14,998 nucleotides of DNA, taken from positions 1 through 14,998 of the forward strand of contig CATMNW010000024.1 of assembly GCA_950071875.1 (NCBI GenBank). Direction: 5' to 3'. The position numbers and the translations under genes were made by a program. Shown in pieces: positions 1-8,720 of this stretch. This DNA comes from an uncultured Erythrobacteraceae bacterium. Its GTDB lineage: Bacteria > Pseudomonadota > Alphaproteobacteria > Sphingomonadales > Sphingomonadaceae. The notes under the pieces are model-generated. The model was given only the letters and a program-made list of their open reading frames with translations. It was not told the DNA's origin and ran no database searches. How positions within the stretch are numbered: the first letter of the stretch is position 1; each line of letters begins with the position of its first letter.

Positions 1-3000
1 TTTTGCCGTTTTTGAAAAAATCCCCCCTATTAGTCCCCATCGGCGAACAAGGGGGGGGGGTATCTTCAACGATATGCCAATTGGGATGATCGGTCCGCAT
101 GATGTACTTCAAGCCGTCGCCTTTCAGCCGCTGCAGCAGCGCAAGTGCTCGCGGATTGCCGTTGCGGACCTCCAGTTTGAGGATCGCCAATGCTTCCTGC
201 TTTTCCCTCTGGTCAGCAGATGAATCGGTCAGCGTGGCGACGATATAAGACATGGCCGCAGTGCGATCCCCATTGTCCAGCGCCAGCTTCGACCAGCGTC
301 GCGCTCCGGCCAGATCCTGCGGGCCGCCTTCGCCTTGCATCAGCATGTTCGCAAGATTGGTGCGGGCCTTATCAAGTCCGCCCTCTGCAGCCATGGTCAG
401 GTACTTGCGCTCACTTTCCTTGGATGGAGAAGAAGCGCGACCGGCATGATGCATTATGCATAACGACCAGGCAGACTCTGCAAAGCCCGCCTTCGCAAGC
501 TCCTCGAATATCGCCTCCGCTTCCGCGCATCGACCCTGTTCATCAAGCAAGATGGCCTCATCGTGTCGCCGTGCCATGTCCGTTTTTGATAGGTCCATGA
601 ATTCTTGCTCCCTTGTGCTGCTATTAGCCCGATTTGATGGCTCTGATGGCGAGGGCGGATTTTCGATAAGATGGAAGAGATCTGAAAGCTCTCGCTGCGA
701 CGACGTATCCACCCCGGCAGCCTCGATCTGGGTGCGGATGGCGTAGTTTTTCGCCCGAACCTTTGTTGCGACATCCGGTTGAGTGAGAACTGCGCTGATG
801 ATCGCATCCAGCCAAGGCTTTACCAACACCTCCGCATCTTCCGTCGAAGAACTGACGAAGCGTTCCCGGCGATACGCTTCGAAATCCAGCTCACCGCTAA
901 GCACTTGGTGGAGCGCTGCCAGCCTGTGGGCCAAACCGGCACTCGTTGCGTGCGAATTGTCACTCGCGGCACCACTGATCAGGGCTTCGAGCAGGAACAT
1001 GTCCTTTTCCGCTTCCTTGATCTTCCCGGTCATGAGATTGGTTTCGATAATCTCGGGCAATTCGCGGCGTTGGTGGGCTGTTTCCTTTTTCTTTGAGAAC
1101 ACCATGCCATGTCCTGCTTCGGGAGGCGACATACCCGCGACCTTGTCGACGAGCCCCAACCGGCGAAGCGCGCGCCGCTCTGGCGCTCCGTGTCGATAGG
1201 GGAGTTGTTCGGGGACGATCTCGGCAGAGCCACAATGCAATAACTGTTGCACGCCTTCGCTGCGGATGAGGATCATGAGCATCCCCGCATGGTAGACCGC
1301 ATCGAGCAGGTCGTATCCGGCGGGGAAGAAGAAGGGCCGCTGGCCATCTCCGTCGCGCATGGTGATTCGGTGGTGATCGAGTGTGGCGGAAAGCCTGCCA
1401 TGCGAGAGCGTGAAGGTGAGGTCGTCGGGGACCGGCATTTCCCAATAGGTTCCGCCATCGTTCGGTCCGTGAATTTCCTCCATTCGCTCGCGTAACGGCA
1501 ATGGCAGGGCGATGGCTCCCTCGACAGGCTCTATGGAAATGTTGCCATTCGCCGCGTCGCAGGTGAGATGCTGGAACTGCCCCTTTTCGTCGCGGTAGGC
1601 AAAGCCGCGTGTCGTCAGCACGAGGCCTTCGGGGGCGACAATGAACTTGGCTCCGCGAACGCCTTTCTGCGAATCGAAGCTCTGGAACAGGCGCGCTTCG
1701 GATCCCTTGCCCCGGTAATGATCCTGTATCGCGGTTAGCCCGATACCAAGGCGCGCGAACCAGGCGGTCGCTTCGAAATGCGCATTGGGCTGGTCGAACA
1801 TGAGAACCTTGCCGTCGAGCAAAGTCGTGCGCTCGAAGTCCGTCAACAGGCTGTTTCTTGGCACGAGTTTCTCGATCGAACGCCGTCGCAGCAGCAGGAT
1901 GCCATCAGGAGTCGCCATAATGCGCTTCACGCGGGAGAGGCTTGCAAGCGCCTCCACCTCAGGTTTGTCGTCGCTGGCAATGGGGAAAATGGACGAAGCG
2001 ATTCCGCCGTTGAGACCTGTAACCAGATGATCGCCGCGGATGGCGAGGTAGGCGACGTTGGGATGGCGTTGTCCGATAACGGGATCGCGTGCAGTGACCA
2101 TGCAGTCGATGCGTCCCTTGCCGGCTGCCGCGACTTCGCCCAGCGGGCCCGAGGTATTCGCGACGACGAGACCGGGCTCGTTGCCGTTCTGGCCGAACAG
2201 AAATGTGCCCAGCGTCGCAAATCGGCTGAAGCCGGCGTTTCGGGAGCGGTCCCGGCGAACAATCTCGCCATTGGCGAGGAGCAGCGACTGACCCGTCAGC
2301 CGCGCCGCCGCGGGATTGTTGCTGTCATTGTCCTCTGTGATCCAGCGGATGGTGGCGTCGGCGTCCCAGAGAACGGCGCGTTGATCCTCGAGCGTCAACA
2401 GCGCCCGCCCTTCCCCGAGATCGGTACACGTAGCGATGTCCGACACCAAAGGCTCTAGATCGAGTGATTGGCCATCGGCGAACAGCAGTTGGGGACTGCC
2501 ATTGTTGATCAATATCGCCGCATTGCCGGGCAGATGCGGGCCCGAGATCAGCGAGAGGGCCATCTCGCGCAATGAAATTTGCGCTATCTCGCCGCTCGCA
2601 TGATCGAGCAGGAAATGACCTTCCGCACTCCATGCCAACAAGAGCGGTCCAAGCGGTGTGACGCCACGCGTCATGAACGATGTCGCGTGCCGAAAAAATC
2701 CCTGATCGGCAATGTTAGGCCAATTCTGTTGCTCGATGACCTGGAGCGTGGCCGGGTGGACGATTTCGGTCGCGATTGTCCCATCGTCTTGCTGACGGAA
2801 CACCAACAGACGCTCATCGTCGATACGCTCCACCCCGCCGACAGCCCGCGCGGGCTTCTCGATCACCATGCTGATGGCTGCAGGATCGAGACGCGCTAGG
2901 CCGCCCCCTCTCGACAGGACGAGGATATCGTTACCATCGCGCCGCACCTGCCAAGGCACCCACTTGTCGTTCTCGATCTGGTTGGCGCTGAACAGCACCT

Positions 3001-5920
3001 TGCCGTGTCGAACCGACCACACAACCAGCAATTGCAAGCCGTAGATCGCGACTAGTCCTTCGCCCAGATTGGCGATGTCGGCTTGCTGGTCGAAGTGCAT
3101 GTGGCCGCGGCGTCCCATCAATGCCGATGCGAGTTTCTCGGGCCTGAAGCGCCACGCTTCCTCGAGTCCGTCATTCGTGATCTTCACCGATGGCCCCGTC
3201 TCGAGATCGAACGGATCGCTTCCCAGCGCATCGCCGCTCGCATCGAAGCGGTGTACCGCGAGGGGGCTGCCGCCGACGACCAGCCAGCCTCCGTCCTCGG
3301 TCGGTACGGCGCCGAGGACAGGGCCCGATCCGATGTCGAAACGGTGCAATTCGCGCGCCGCGCTGACGCTCGACAAAGCGAGATCGCCGCGTGGGCCCCA
3401 GGTGAGGATGCGCCCGCTTTCCGGGACGATCACCATGCCCTTGATCTCGCCGTGGCCGGGCAGGGTCGCACGGAGGTTTCCGTACTGCCCTTCAACAATG
3501 CTGATCGACCCGTCCTTCTGGCCGATCGCCAAGTCTCGCCCAACGGGCTGGATGAAGCTCACATGACGCGGCGAAACGGCGTCCGCCACCCGCACACCCG
3601 GAATGCGCGGAGATTGGAAGCATAGCCGCGCGACGCTCTCGTCCTCGCGGAAATGGCCGCGCAGCGGGTTCGAAGCGAAATCGCGCCCGACGCGCTGGCG
3701 CAGGTAGAGGGCTCGTTCGCTGGCATCCTCGAGCCGAACAAGATTATGCCGTTCCTCGCCGATCATCTCGGCATATTGGCGGATTACGGGCGAGCCGAGC
3801 CAGTCGGCGGCGCGCAAGGCATCGAGTTCGGCCAGCGTATCGGCGAGCATCGCCCGCCCCGTCTTGGCCGCCATGAAGTGCGGATCAAGCAATTGTTTTT
3901 CGAGTCTTTCACGCGACGGCGTGCCGAGGGCGGCGGCCTGGAATACGATTTCGGAAAGGCTGTAGGGTTCCTCGTATCCTTCTGTTCTCGACAGTTCGAT
4001 CCGGTCGGCGGCGAGGTTGAAAAGCCGCTCGTGAGCCCACTGACCGCACGATTCACCAACGCGCTCCCAGACGGCCCGCTTCAGCGCCTGGTGCACGAAC
4101 GCGTAATGCAGTTCGCCGCCCCGCTCGGTCATCTCCAGCAGCGGAGAAAGCGATCCGACCAGCCTGCTAAACGCGGTTCTCGGTAGCGTGTCCAGCGCGA
4201 TTCCGTCGGGGAAGGATCGGCGCAACCAATCCATGATCGCGGCATCGTCGCGGACCGCCTCGAACAGCGTTGCTTCGGCAACGCTTCGGCGCGCCGCCGC
4301 CAACAATGCGAGAACCGTCTCGGCAAGTCGCCGCCCGTGGCCCTCGCGATCGACGAGATGCTCAATCCAGCTGGCGACCCATGCCTCCAGCCGCGCATCG
4401 GTCGGCTGGAGCAGATCCTCGTCGGAGAGCGAGCGCGCGATTGTCGAGGCGATGCGTGTCGCGACGGCCTTGGCGGGCATGTCTCCCAGGCCTTCGAACA
4501 GGGTCGCAAATTGCCCCGGCTGCAGTTGCCGCCCGTCGGCTCCCAAAAAGCTCTCGATCGCCTGCCGCGTTTCCTCCTCGTCGAATTCGGCGAGCGGGAT
4601 CACGGCGTCGTGCGGGAAAATGTCGGCAAAGGCGTCGCGAATACCCTCGTCGCTGGTTGTGATGGCGAGGGTGAGACGCTCGCCCGGTTCGGCCGGGATC
4701 CACGAAACGGCTTCGCCGACATCGCGCCAGTCGCATTCGTCGAGCCCGTCGACGACCAGTAGCACATTGCTCGAGAAAGGTCGCTCGAGCCGCCGCCGCA
4801 GTGCCGCCAAAGCCTCTTCGCCGCTTTGGTCGACGCCGTCGCCGACAGCGCTGCCCATCAGCCGGGCGAAGCCATCGCCGTCGAGCCGTTGCCTTTCGCG
4901 ACCCGGACGCAAGACGATGGCGTCCGGCATTCGCTCGACGAGCTGATCGACGACGATGCTCTTGCCACAGCCGCTGGACCCGAACACCAGCAATGGCTGT
5001 GCGGCCGTTTGGCCGAGACGCTCAGCCAGTGGCGCTACGCATTTACGCTCGATGAGCGCCGCCGGTCCCGCAGTCGGATCAACTGCGCTCTCGGCGGCAT
5101 CGTGTCCGCTGGCGGCATGCAGCAGAACCTTGCGCGCCCATTGTTCGAACGCGGCGCGATAGGCTTTGTCGCCGTCGCCCGAGCGCTCAAGATTCTCGAT
5201 GCGCGCGCCCTTGTCGGCGAACATGCGCTCGACGCGCTGGCGCCAGCGGCCGTAGTGCGGAGACTTCGCCTTAGCCATGCGTCCGAACAGCGAGCTTTTT
5301 TCGCTTCGCCACATCGCGCCGATCCGTTCGGCATCCCCGTCGACGAGACTGAGCCCGAGCGCGAGTTCCTGCATCGTGACCGGCGTCGACAGGCGTTGCG
5401 CCAGGTCGGGCGACAGGCGATCGAGATGCGCATCGATTACGCTGCGGATGCGCTCCTCCGCCTGCGTCCAGTTGAGGCCCTGCATATCCTCGAAAGTCTC
5501 GCGATTACGCAGGATGCGGGTGGGCTGGATGAAATTGGCGTCGGCGCGGTAGAGCTCATCGAACAGCCTGACGGCCTCGTCATCCTCTTCGCCGAGGATT
5601 GAGAGGATGGCGCTATGATCCGCTTCGCCGAGCAGGCGGGGCAGGGGGATCCAGCCGGGCCGGTCGCTGCCGAGATAGAGGAAATAGGGTCGTGCGCCCG
5701 ACGTGCGACTGCGGCGGATCTCGGCCATGCAGATATCGACCGCATGATTATCTAGGCCGGCATCGCGCGACACGCCCCAGCGCAGGTCCAGCAGGTCAAT
5801 CTCCCGTCCCTCACTCCGCAACTCCTCGTTCAGTGCCGGCACCAGCTCGGTGTTGAGGAACTCGCGTTCCCAAGCGAAGTCGAGGAAGGTCGAACTGAGG
5901 AAGATACGATCAACTTGCAT
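1..5920 (-). CDS. Giant DUF4062-NACHT (STAND) ATPase with beta-propeller and Sel1-like repeats, 3' end beyond window
   Basis: The frame from ATG at 5920 stays open to the left edge, giving at least 1973 residues. Seen: an N-terminal DUF4062-like domain (about 1-100) with IFLSSTFLDF near residue 6 and the hallmark DLRWGV near 45; Walker A GSSGCGKS at 314-321; Walker B LLVVDGLDECD with D391 and DE at 394-395, the NACHT form; a helical/winged-helix stretch to about 760; a strand-rich region about 766-1600 that looks like one or two degenerate beta-propellers; a charged helical linker (about 1606-1780); then Sel1/TPR-like repeats (about 1785-1925). Known: STAND proteins with this layout bind a ligand through their repeats, oligomerise with ATP and trigger an N-terminal effector; several bacterial ones defend against phage. 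Inferred: a cytoplasmic defence or signalling protein. The start follows a strong GAGGAG nine bases downstream of the NYN frame. The ligand and the activity of the DUF4062-like domain are unknown. Confidence 0.87.
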   Translation of the reverse strand, partial: MQVDRIFLSSTFLDFAWEREFLNTELVPALNEELRSEGREIDLLDLRWGVSRDAGLDNHAVDICMAEIRRSRTSGARPYFLYLGSDRPGWIPLPRLLGEADHSAILSILGEEDDEAVRLFDELYRADANFIQPTRILRNRETFEDMQGLNWTQAEERIRSVIDAHLDRLSPDLAQRLSTPVTMQELALGLSLVDGDAERIGAMWRSEKSSLFGRMAKAKSPHYGRWRQRVERMFADKGARIENLERSGDGDKAYRAAFEQWARKVLLHAASGHDAAESAVDPTAGPAALIERKCVAPLAERLGQTAAQPLLVFGSSGCGKSIVVDQLVERMPDAIVLRPGRERQRLDGDGFARLMGSAVGDGVDQSGEEALAALRRRLERPFSSNVLLVVDGLDECDWRDVGEAVSWIPAEPGERLTLAITTSDEGIRDAFADIFPHDAVIPLAEFDEEETRQAIESFLGADGRQLQPGQFATLFEGLGDMPAKAVATRIASTIARSLSDEDLLQPTDARLEAWVASWIEHLVDREGHGRRLAETVLALLAAARRSVAEATLFEAVRDDAAIMDWLRRSFPDGIALDTLPRTAFSRLVGSLSPLLEMTERGGELHYAFVHQALKRAVWERVGESCGQWAHERLFNLAADRIELSRTEGYEEPYSLSEIVFQAAALGTPSRERLEKQLLDPHFMAAKTGRAMLADTLAELDALRAADWLGSPVIRQYAEMIGEERHNLVRLEDASERALYLRQRVGRDFASNPLRGHFREDESVARLCFQSPRIPGVRVADAVSPRHVSFIQPVGRDLAIGQKDGSISIVEGQYGNLRATLPGHGEIKGMVIVPESGRILTWGPRGDLALSSVSAARELHRFDIGSGPVLGAVPTEDGGWLVVGGSPLAVHRFDASGDALGSDPFDLETGPSVKITNDGLEEAWRFRPEKLASALMGRRGHMHFDQQADIANLGEGLVAIYGLQLLVVWSVRHGKVLFSANQIENDKWVPWQVRRDGNDILVLSRGGGLARLDPAAISMVIEKPARAVGGVERIDDERLLVFRQQDDGTIATEIVHPATLQVIEQQNWPNIADQGFFRHATSFMTRGVTPLGPLLLAWSAEGHFLLDHASGEIAQISLREMALSLISGPHLPGNAAILINNGSPQLLFADGQSLDLEPLVSDIATCTDLGEGRALLTLEDQRAVLWDADATIRWITEDNDSNNPAAARLTGQSLLLANGEIVRRDRSRNAGFSRFATLGTFLFGQNGNEPGLVVANTSGPLGEVAAAGKGRIDCMVTARDPVIGQRHPNVAYLAIRGDHLVTGLNGGIASSIFPIASDDKPEVEALASLSRVKRIMATPDGILLLRRRSIEKLVPRNSLLTDFERTTLLDGKVLMFDQPNAHFEATAWFARLGIGLTAIQDHYRGKGSEARLFQSFDSQKGVRGAKFIVAPEGLVLTTRGFAYRDEKGQFQHLTCDAANGNISIEPVEGAIALPLPLRERMEEIHGPNDGGTYWEMPVPDDLTFTLSHGRLSATLDHHRITMRDGDGQRPFFFPAGYDLLDAVYHAGMLMILIRSEGVQQLLHCGSAEIVPEQLPYRHGAPERRALRRLGLVDKVAGMSPPEAGHGMVFSKKKETAHQRRELPEIIETNLMTGKIKEAEKDMFLLEALISGAASDNSHATSAGLAHRLAALHQVLSGELDFEAYRRERFVSSSTEDAEVLVKPWLDAIISAVLTQPDVATKVRAKNYAIRTQIEAAGVDTSSQRELSDLFHLIENPPSPSEPSNRANSSTREQEFMDLSKTDMARRHDEAILLDEQGRCAEAEAIFEELAKAGFAESAWSLCIMHHAGRASSPSKESERKYLTMAAEGGLDKARTNLANMLMQGEGGPQDLAGARRWSKLALDNGDRTAAMSYIVATLTDSSADQREKQEALAILKLEVRNGNPRALALLQRLKGDGLKYIMRTDHPNWHIVEDTPPPCSPMGTNRGDFFKNGK
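51..60. repeat. G10/C10 homopolymer inside the 3' part of the giant gene
   Basis: Ten consecutive G on the plus strand read as C10 in the giant gene, after the sequence NWHIVEDT. At length 10 the frame continues to the window edge without a stop. One extra C would instead give a short proline run, LFADGD and then TAA at 30-32. The tract could be a slippage-prone switch or a sequencing length error. The low-complexity runs at 15-27 (A6 and C6) make this edge doubtful. Confidence 0.7.
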
Positions 5921-5925
5921 GTTTT

Positions 5926-5931
5926 CTCCTC
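5926..5931 (-). promoter_or_regulatory. Strong ribosome binding site of the giant STAND gene, overlapping the NYN stop codon
   Basis: On the minus strand, GAGGAG lies 5 bases before the ATG at 5920 and shares bases with the TGA that ends the NYN gene (5930-5932). This placement fixes the start of the giant gene and suggests that its translation is coupled to that of the NYN gene. Confidence 0.8.
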
Positions 5932-6349
5932 ACTGTGGTCCGTCAGTCAGACAGGCCCGCCTCGCCATCCGCACAAGGTCGAGCGCGATGCGGATATCGA
6001 TCCCCTTTTCCTCTGCCTGAACCATGAATTCGACATCGCCGTCGTCATCGAAGATGCTTCGTTTGCGGTAGCGCAGGGGGCGCGTAGTCACATTCACGCC
6101 GATGCGCTCCATCGCCTGCGTCTTGTTGCACCAGAAGGCGTGCCAGCGGGGCTGGCGCCGCGCCGACGGCATGCCGGTGTAGAACCGCACCGCTCCGGGC
6201 ACGAAACCCGCGACTTCGCAGATCTCGCGATGGAGCGTGAACGGATCGAAATTGGGTGTGCGATAGCCGAACAGACGCTTCGCCTGCATGAAAAGGTTCT
6301 GTCCGTCGATAAAGCCCACCGCGACCGGGTTCTCTTCCTCGTCGATCAA
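5930..6349 (-). CDS. NYN-domain (LabA/DUF88-like) protein, C-terminally truncated
   Basis: This 139-residue protein has the opening of an NYN (PIN-like ribonuclease) domain: strand VAVGFIDGQN with D15 and N18, and the second acidic motif EKGIDIRIALD with D118 and D124. Known: NYN domains normally continue for another 40-60 residues with a strand carrying an S.D.D-type motif that completes the metal site. Here the frame ends about 15 residues after D124 with LTDGPQ and a stop. That last acidic motif is therefore missing, and the protein may be inactive or need a partner. The start is TTG at 6349, giving a four-base TTGA overlap with the VirD4-like stop, so it is translationally coupled. The next gene begins nine bases after its stop. 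The family call is good; retained nuclease activity is doubtful. Confidence 0.75.
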   Translation of the reverse strand: MIDEEENPVAVGFIDGQNLFMQAKRLFGYRTPNFDPFTLHREICEVAGFVPGAVRFYTGMPSARRQPRWHAFWCNKTQAMERIGVNVTTRPLRYRKRSIFDDDGDVEFMVQAEEKGIDIRIALDLVRMARRACLTDGPQ

Positions 6350-7974
6350 GGTTTCGCACCATCGCTGGCATCGTCGTCCGGGGCACCGCGCTTCCCGTCG
6401 TCCTCCCCGATGCGATCATCATCATCGGTGCCATTATGGGGACCGTCATCGTCCGGCATGGCGAAGGGGTCAGGGATGTCTTCCGGGGGCGTGAATTCTG
6501 GGCCTGACAGGTCGAATTTGGCGTCCAGCACCTCGCTTGCGGAAGGCTGTCGCCCCTGCGCCGCTTCGGCCTTCTCGCGAGCCCGTTGCCGCTTCAGCTC
6601 AGCCAGGCTTCCACGTTTCGCGGGCTGGGTGGGCGCCCTCGTCTCCCGCCGGTCCTGCGGGGTCTTGCTGTAGAACAGGTTATCGTCGAACTGGCTCACG
6701 AATGCGGGGTCTTCGAGATAGTTGGGCTTGCGCGCGATGACTGGCTTGTCCCCTGCTATTGCAAGAACCATTTCAGGAAATTCGAGATCCTGAAGGACGC
6801 GCCAATCCTCGTAACCTGTCAGCTCGGCACCATCGCGGGCGACGCGCGCATTGGCGAACCCGAAGGCCTGCAACACCTCGCAGTTGTTGATCATAGTCTT
6901 CCAATCGTGCGGGTACAGCATTTGCAGCTGGCTGAGATCCTGCCAGAAGCTCCAGGTTCTCAAGCCATACCCCCGAAGCAGCGTGATCGCCTGACGAAGT
7001 TGCTTGAGCGGGCCGAGTTGCGCGGCTTCATCGAGGATGAACAATGTCGGCAATTCGGGACGCCGCGAGCGCTGGGTTATGGCCGCCATCATGACTCCGA
7101 TCCATAGGCGGAGGAGTTTGCCGTGGCTTTCGAGCTTTTCGGGCGGAACCACAACATAGATGGAAATTGGATCGCCACGAGTGATCGCCTGAAGATCAAT
7201 CGTCGAGCGGCCAAGCGTAGCTTGCGCCCCGGCGCTACGCAGGAAATCGGTGTGCGATTGCGCGGTCGACAAGATCGAGGCCCAAACCTTTGCCTCGGCG
7301 GTCGATTTGATTGAACCGCCCTGCCGGACAGCGGGAAGCGGGCTCTTTAGGATCTCCTTGAAGGTGAAGTCTATATCTTCGTTTGTCTGATTGAGCAGGT
7401 AGTGCATCTCTTGCAGGTTGCGCAGAACAGGCGGCCTTCCGGAGGCCACGAAGAGTAGCATGGTCGTAATGAGTGAATAAGCTCGGCTGTCCCAAAACGG
7501 GTCCTGCGTGTGCTGCTTGGTCACTATCAGCTCGGCAAGTTGCGCGGCACTGTCGACCGCCTCTGGAGAGCGGTGATCGATCAGGTCGAGCGGATTAAGC
7601 GCCCCTGTTTCTTCTCCCGTCACTCCAAAGGGATCGAGCAAGAGCACTTTCTGCCCCAGCTCACGGCGACGACGTGCGGTGACCTGATAGTTCTCGCCTT
7701 TGGGGTCGATGACGATGGCCGGTCCGGGATATCTTAAAAGAGCAGGAATGATACAGCCCACGCCTTTGCCCGCTCCGGTCCGAGCGAGCGTGATCAGATG
7801 ACCGTCTCCAGTATGCAAGACCGGTTCGAGCATGTCATCGTCGCGATCTTCGTCCTCGATCGCCTCACCAAACTGAAAACCCATAACCGGACGATGTTTA
7901 TCCGCCTCGAGCGAATAGCCGATCAGCAGGCCATCAGGTGAGAGTTTGGTGGGGAGTTTAGCGTCATCGCGCAT
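6346..7974 (-). CDS. VirD4/TraG-family coupling-protein-like ATPase without membrane anchor
   Basis: A 542-residue protein of the TraG/VirD4 (T4SS coupling protein) family. Seen: Walker A ARTGAGKGVG (K70), IVIDPKGENY just after it, LLLDPFGV near 111-118, Walker B LFILDEAAQLG (D315, E316), and FWQDLSQL at about 343-350. The C-terminal 45 residues are very acidic (D/E runs about 495-538), a plausible partner-binding tail. Known: VirD4 proteins are hexameric DNA-dependent ATPases that bring relaxosome DNA or effectors to a type IV secretion channel and usually carry two N-terminal membrane helices. None is visible here, so this version should be soluble or recruited by a partner. No relaxase or channel gene lies nearby, so it is an orphan of a conjugative module or has been re-used in the three-gene operon. 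The ribosome site before the ATG is weak (GAGGGA about 14 bases upstream), so the exact start is less certain. Confidence 0.88.
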   Translation of the reverse strand: MRDDAKLPTKLSPDGLLIGYSLEADKHRPVMGFQFGEAIEDEDRDDDMLEPVLHTGDGHLITLARTGAGKGVGCIIPALLRYPGPAIVIDPKGENYQVTARRRRELGQKVLLLDPFGVTGEETGALNPLDLIDHRSPEAVDSAAQLAELIVTKQHTQDPFWDSRAYSLITTMLLFVASGRPPVLRNLQEMHYLLNQTNEDIDFTFKEILKSPLPAVRQGGSIKSTAEAKVWASILSTAQSHTDFLRSAGAQATLGRSTIDLQAITRGDPISIYVVVPPEKLESHGKLLRLWIGVMMAAITQRSRRPELPTLFILDEAAQLGPLKQLRQAITLLRGYGLRTWSFWQDLSQLQMLYPHDWKTMINNCEVLQAFGFANARVARDGAELTGYEDWRVLQDLEFPEMVLAIAGDKPVIARKPNYLEDPAFVSQFDDNLFYSKTPQDRRETRAPTQPAKRGSLAELKRQRAREKAEAAQGRQPSASEVLDAKFDLSGPEFTPPEDIPDPFAMPDDDGPHNGTDDDDRIGEDDGKRGAPDDDASDGAKP

Positions 7975-8720
7975 TGTAGATGTCTACTTCCCTCATCCCC
8001 GCAAGAAAGACCTCGCCCCATGACCGCTTTTGTCGGCAGCGGTGCGGTCGGACTGATCCTCAGTTGATGTGCTAAGCGCCCAGATCGGAGAGTAAAGAAA
8101 ATAAAAGCGTGTGCTACCAGCATCTTCCCGTTCTTGCACGTCTCGCAAGCGGGCGAGGGATTTCAGGCTTGGGGATCCTAGCGCCACTCTACAAATTGAA
8201 TTAATCTCCGACCTGTGCTCGAAAAGGCCACAGCCCGCTGGATCGTTGTCGTTTGCCAAACCAAACAACGCGGGACCAAATTGCGAGCAAGTAGCTTTCA
8301 TTGCTGTTTGTCGGAATGACGCCGGGGATGTCTGTTTTCAGGAGGCGATATCTGGGACGTCTACGTCTGGAATTGGGGCGCATAGCAGCCGTTGCACGCG
8401 GCGCAATCGACGGCGACGCAATCAAGAGCAGGTTGGATATGCCTACACTCGATCACGTATTCGCTGTGGAAGAGTGGCGGAATGGCAGGAAATGGGCCGA
8501 TTGCGGATCGTCCGCTTTTCTACACCATGAGGCAGAAACAGACATTGCGGAGGCATGTATCTACCGCTCGCTTCGTTCAAGGGTCCGTATCGTTTCTCGG
8601 TCCTTGTCGCATGGAAGATATGAGCCGTTCAGCCGGCTAGCGCGACTTCATTGATTTCGCGCGCATTCTCTTCAATGTGCTGTCATCCGTTTAGGATGCT
8701 GCCATACTGGGAGGGGCGAG
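7975..8720. other. Gene-poor intergenic region between divergent units
   Basis: About 745 bases separate the VirD4-like start from the regulator start. Open frames here (for example 8301-8654 plus, 8111-8530 plus, 7993-8301 minus) lack a recognisable family, a good ribosome site or protein-like composition, so I call none of them. An AT-rich patch lies at about 8088-8108. The region presumably holds promoters for both flanking units, but I cannot place -35/-10 boxes with confidence. It could also contain decayed gene remnants, for instance of conjugation genes once upstream of the VirD4-like gene. Confidence 0.55.
8684..8698. promoter_or_regulatory. Small inverted repeat upstream of the regulator start
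   Basis: CATCC-GTTTA-GGATG is a perfect 5-base inverted repeat ending 22 bases before the TTG start of the winged-helix regulator. Its position would suit an autoregulatory operator, but a repeat this short can occur by chance. Confidence 0.25.

Noticed and set aside
1778..2458. Plus-strand open frame of 226 codons inside the left region
   Set aside because: It is the shadow of the giant minus-strand gene, whose propeller sequence reads as proper protein. The plus frame is arginine-rich and patternless, like the other long plus frames between 1 and 5900.
7993..8301. Minus-strand open frame of 102 codons directly upstream of the VirD4-like gene
   Set aside because: It could be a relaxase remnant given its position, but I see no motif in it, so I do not call it a gene or pseudogene.
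8464..8545. tRNA-Leu-like stretch (GTGGAAGAGTGGCGGAATGGC)
   Set aside because: The first bases resemble a tRNA 5' half, but no matching acceptor 3' half or T-arm sequence follows within tRNA distance.
8301..8654. Plus-strand open frame of 117 codons in the intergenic region
   Set aside because: No recognisable family, no good ribosome site and an Arg/Ser-rich composition; it competes with overlapping frames of equal quality.
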